64,000 bases of DNA from Apophysomyces variabilis (lineage: Eukaryota; Mucoromycota; Mucoromycetes; Mucorales; Mucoraceae). Shown here piece after piece: positions 60,412-64,000 of the stretch (position 1 is the stretch's first letter; each line of letters opens with the position of its first letter). The DNA lies in assembly GCA_002749535.1 (NCBI GenBank), contig MZZL01000409.1:2186160-2250159 (forward strand), given 5' to 3'. Below the pieces are notes generated by a model, which was not told where the DNA came from, did no database searches, and saw only the letters and a list, made by a program, of their open reading frames with translations. The translations under genes and the position numbers were made by a program.

Positions 60412-62362
60412 ATGACAAACCAACCAATGGCTAGTAAACAAGCTCGCCCGAAAAGCAGAACTCTCGAATACCTTCTGCATCGAGGCGCGCCTCAGCCGTC
60501 CCATGAAGATGCTTGTGACGAAAATAATAAAGCTTTTTCAAATGACAGCATATTCTCCCCTATGAAATCAGACCTTGTTCAGGAAACTGCTCTTAGTTTA
60601 AGAAACGTATCTTCGCAGAATCCGAGCGAATCGATCCAAGAAACGACCAGCGATCGGAAATTGACATGCTCGAAATCAAGCAGTAGCAGCAGTAGCAGCA
60701 GCAGCAACGCAGCCAACAGTGAGGAGAATGCGTCTGCTGGCCAAAGTATACCCGTACAGAATATACAAATCGATCAATCGATACTTCATGAAACCAAATG
60801 CAACAAATCGAAACTTCCTACACAAGACGCCGATTTTGTATCTTCTCTCTTGGACAATCTTTCCTCTGGTGCCTTGCGGAAATATGACGCTTCGTCGACG
60901 TCAGAATTAAACTCTGATGAAGAAAAGCAAGTAAAGACAGATGTAAGCAACGAATATATCGAGCGAATCAATATAACATACTGTAGATACTACCAGCAGG
61001 TGGTATCTCTGTGGCATCATCCAAAAAACGGCCGTTGGAGAGCGTTGAGAGCAGTCAGCCTTGGAAGAAACATCAACCAGTTTTGGATGAAGGTGCCAGT
61101 CAACCTGTCAGCCCGCTGGTCATGGTACGTGGCAAGGTTAATTGACAGGCATTTCTCATTTATTACACGTAGTCTGCAATTAACGGACAAACATTGGATC
61201 ACAAAAATACCGTCATGACAGGTGCGACGCAGAAGCGTCAAAAGCAGTCGGGACATATGCAGAAACAGAAGAAAGCTTCGGCGAGCAAGAAGAAAAAGAA
61301 GCTTAAAAACGTATGGCAAAGGCGCTGGTAGTTCACGGATCTAAACGATGATGCTATAGATTTCATACAATGACATCGACTTGAATTCTAAACAGGAATC
61401 TCTCGATGAAATGGGTTTTGATCAATTACTACAATTGCATGAAACCAAAGCAAAAGACGAGAAACCTTTGCAGGTTACTAAACAGCAGAAACCAATATCT
61501 GTGAGTAATGTACTAATCAGTGGCATAATGCTTTATGCTTACATGTCTTGCTGATAGAAGCAGAAAAGTCGACCTATGCCCGATCAACCAGTATCGTTAA
61601 TTGATGTGGCCAACGAAAGTAGGTTATAAAGCGAGAAAAGGCATTGATTTCATCTCATGATGGATAGTTTTGGGACGACCAAAGAAGAGTCTACCAGCTA
61701 CTCAAAAGGTTCATGGCAATGCTACGTCTAAGAAGTTAAAGAATAAGAAGCCTGAAGCACGGGCACGATCACAGGAACAGCCGACCGATAAATCTGGATC
61801 CGAACTATGCAAGTTTTGGCCACAGGGCAAATGCTCAGAGGTAAAATGCAGCAATGATTATCGGGTGCTTTTAACGTTCAAAAATTCTTTAGGGTGACAA
61901 ATGTCCATTTCGTCACGAGGGTGAACAGATTATACCAGTCTGCCGATTCTTCAAGACTAATTCGTGCACTCTTGGTGATAAATGTCCTTTTTTACATGTG
62001 AGTATTGATGTATCCTATTAATAAGTCTTTGTTAACAATAAGACGATAAGGATTTGAAACTGGAACCGTGTCGATTCTTCCATGTACAAGGATATTGCGA
62101 AGGAGGGGACTCATGCCCATTTTCACATGAGCCATTGACACCGGTAAAACTGAAGCGGCTACATGCTATGACTGGACCATGTCGATTTTATCATCTGAAG
62201 GGTTACTGTACCACGGGTAATAGCTGTCTCTTTTCACACGAAGAGATCTCCGAGAAAGAACGACAAGAGTTGGAAAGTACGTTGTTGCCTTGTAAATACT
62301 TTAATACGCCTTCAGGATGTAAGGCAGGCGATTCATGTTTTTATCTTCATGAAAGCAAATGA
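60412..62362 (+). CDS. CCCH zinc-finger protein with five fingers
   Basis: Predicted RNA-binding protein. Eight exons: 60412-60942, 60987-61124, 61173-61310, 61360-61500, 61558-61618, 61668-61840, 61893-61997 and 62051-62362; 532 aa. The first ~300 residues are disordered, with a Ser run (~85-95), and basic stretches that could be nuclear signals (KKRPLESV, ASKKKKKLKN). The C-terminal ~160 residues hold five CCCH fingers: CKFWPQGKCSEGDKCPFRH, CRFFKTNSCTLGDKCPFLH, CRFFHVQGYCEGGDSCPFSH, CRFYHLKGYCTTGNSCLFSH and CKYFNTPSGCKAGDSCFYLH. Tandem fingers of this C-x7/8-C-x5-C-x3-H spacing occur in mRNA-processing and decay factors. I cannot name the orthologue. Confidence 0.88.
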
Positions 62363-63413
62363 TAATCTTTTAAAAGTCCCTGCGTTACAAATAAATTTAT
62401 TCATCGAGGTTGGAAAAACCTCTGGCTTGTTTCGTTATCGTTTCTTTTGCATCACTCTTGACATGGAAAACACATCCTTAGTTTTTATTGTAAAACTGTG
62501 CCAGCAGGCGAACAATTTCTGATCTCAAGACGTGCTGTCTTTTAGCCAAGCATGACTACTTAAGATCTAACAACTCTCGTCTCCTAGTAGCTGATTTTTC
62601 GGCAAAAAGGCTGGAAAGGGAGTGAAATCCACGTTTTTTGTCCGTTAACTAGGATTGTGCCAGAAGCCATCCCTTGTGACAAATCAAAGTAGCTCACGGT
62701 TTTGTTTCTATCTGAGCGCATCTATTCCGTCTTTACAGCCCAACCAATACAACAACGGAGGTAAAGAAGGTTAAACATTTGCGTATCATCCAAATTACGG
62801 TGGAACCATGCAAAAATTGTTTACTCTATATTTGGATGTAGCCCTAGCAGTTTGCTATCTAAGCAGCGATATATCCACATCATATGAAGATCCACAGTTG
62901 TCCGTATTATGATGCTTTAATGATAACACTTGGTAGGGTGGATAACCTTAGGAAATGAAATGTCTGCCAAAACGTCACATCGTGGTACAATTAAAACTTT
63001 CGTTATCTCTTCTGGATGAGTGACATTTAAATTCATCTAGGAAACAACTGTGATTGTACCTATTACACCGCGGATAGGTTATAGAATAGCAACAACATGA
63101 GACGCACACAGGCTTCAACCTATACTGAGTGAAAGCAGCTAGACCTCTGGGAATTGTGGCTTTCTCTCCTTTCCCCATCTGTGCTAAGTTTGATACGCTG
63201 GGTTAATGATCATCCATAGGAGTACCATCAGTTGCACTCACTCAAGATCTACACAATTGGATGAGGGGTATGAAACCTTTCTGTAGCGCTATCGTAGCGA
63301 TAGAGGATCTTTTTCTTGCTCCCTGAGAATGTTACCAACGCTTGTGCTACGGTGACTCCACTTTTTATTGTTCATTCCCCACAATTCCCCATTTATTTCT
63401 TTCTCGCAGGACG
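62363..63413. other. intergenic; promoter region of the G-alpha gene
   Basis: No gene recognised. The ~100 bases before 63414 are pyrimidine-rich (CATTTATTTCTTTCTCGCAG), a likely leader. Confidence 0.5.
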
Positions 63414-64000
63414 ATGGGAAATTGCAAAAGTACATTGGACGATGACCGTGAAAATGAGGTCATGATAAGTCGTAGCATTGACAAGCAGATCAAACAAGAC
63501 CGTAAACAAATGAAACACGAAGTCAAGCTTTTGCTGTTGGGTAGGTCAATAGGTTGATACCGATGTGTATTAGGTTGGGCTCAATAATTCGAGCGAACTT
63601 TGCATAAAAATAATACAGGGGCAGGCGAATCAGGCAAATCCACCGTTCTTAATCAGGTGCGACTTATCCATGCTCCCGGATTTAAACCAGCTGAAAGAAT
63701 AAAGTTTCGAGCAGTGATACTTTCCAATGTAATTAATGTCATGGAGACCTTACTGGAGGCCACAGATCAATTGAAGATCCCTTTAGAAAACCCATTCCTC
63801 GAGTTAAACGAAAACAAATAAGGGAAGGGAATTAGCGAGAGCTTGGCGTACTGATAAGAAAGCTTCATAGTAGACGTATCGATCGCTTGTTATCAACCCC
63901 AACTTACAAATAGAGGACGGGGGCCAATTTCCTCCGCAATATCTCACACCACTAAAGGAATTATGGATGGATGCAGACATCCAAATGGAACGAAGACAGG
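63414..64000 (+). CDS. heterotrimeric G-protein alpha subunit, 5' part (cut by window end)
   Basis: Signal-transducing GTPase of the plasma membrane. Exon 1 (63414-63540) starts MGNCKST, a myristoylation and palmitoylation site, and leads to KHEVKLLLLG. Exon 2 (from 63619) continues AGESGKSTVLNQVRLIHAPG (P-loop), then RAVILSNVINVMETLLEATD and QLKIPLENPFLELNENK. Later, 63873-64000 reads TYRSLVINPNLQIEDGGQFP then PQYLTPLKELWMDADIQ, clearly the helical domain. Between ~63819 and 63872 I find no in-frame solution: a +1 frame reads GRELARAWRTDKKAS and then meets two TAG codons. This is either an intron with an unusual donor or a frameshift plus stops. The gene runs beyond the window. Confidence 0.8.

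Overview
This is nuclear DNA of a filamentous fungus, most likely an early-diverging one of the Mucoromycota and probably Mucorales. The evidence is gene content: a FOX2-type multifunctional peroxisomal beta-oxidation enzyme with a C-terminal SKL, THI5-type pyrimidine synthase, a Rga-type LIM/C1/RhoGAP protein, a GPI-anchored Ser/Thr-rich cysteine protein, a rhizopuspepsin-like aspartic-protease fold and a PPWD1/Cyp15 cyclophilin. Genes are dense, on both strands, and cut by many short introns (mostly 45-70 nt). I placed roughly one hundred introns, and nearly all join exons in frame.

Layout. 1-5 kb: a tRNA-Gly and a decayed hAT transposon. 5-16 kb: PPWD1 cyclophilin, ribosomal protein eL15, a small coiled-coil protein and a RhoGAP. 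16-23 kb: an unknown coiled-coil protein, mitochondrial EF-Ts, ribosomal eL30 and THI5. 24-30 kb: an unknown multi-pass membrane protein, a p24 cargo receptor, a WD40 protein and the mitochondrial glycine carrier Hem25. 30-43 kb: FOX2, Dis3L2 exoribonuclease, an SLX4-like zinc-finger protein, eL27 and uS2 (RPS0). 43-50 kb is repeat-rich: a broken Tc1/mariner transposase with a hairpin (MITE-like) element inside it, two Tc1-like terminal sequences, a 215-bp duplicated segment, and an intact Rab6/Ypt6 gene among them. 50-64 kb: nucleolar FKBP, a GPI-anchored protein, a catalytically dead aspartic-protease homologue, a five-finger CCCH protein and the 5' part of a G-protein alpha subunit.

There is no operon logic and no obvious metabolic cluster; most genes are housekeeping: translation (four ribosomal proteins and EF-Ts), RNA decay and splicing-associated factors, ER/Golgi trafficking (p24, Rab6), signalling (RhoGAP, G-alpha), and peroxisomal and mitochondrial metabolism. 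No CRISPR, plasmid or viral system is seen. The most noteworthy observations are an in-frame TGA at codon 9 of an otherwise intact FOX2, an aspartic-protease-fold secreted protein that lacks both catalytic aspartates, three GC-AG introns (one in a ribosomal protein gene), a MITE-like hairpin inserted into a mariner transposase relic, a box shared by two ribosomal-protein promoters, and an unresolved lesion or junction in the G-alpha gene.
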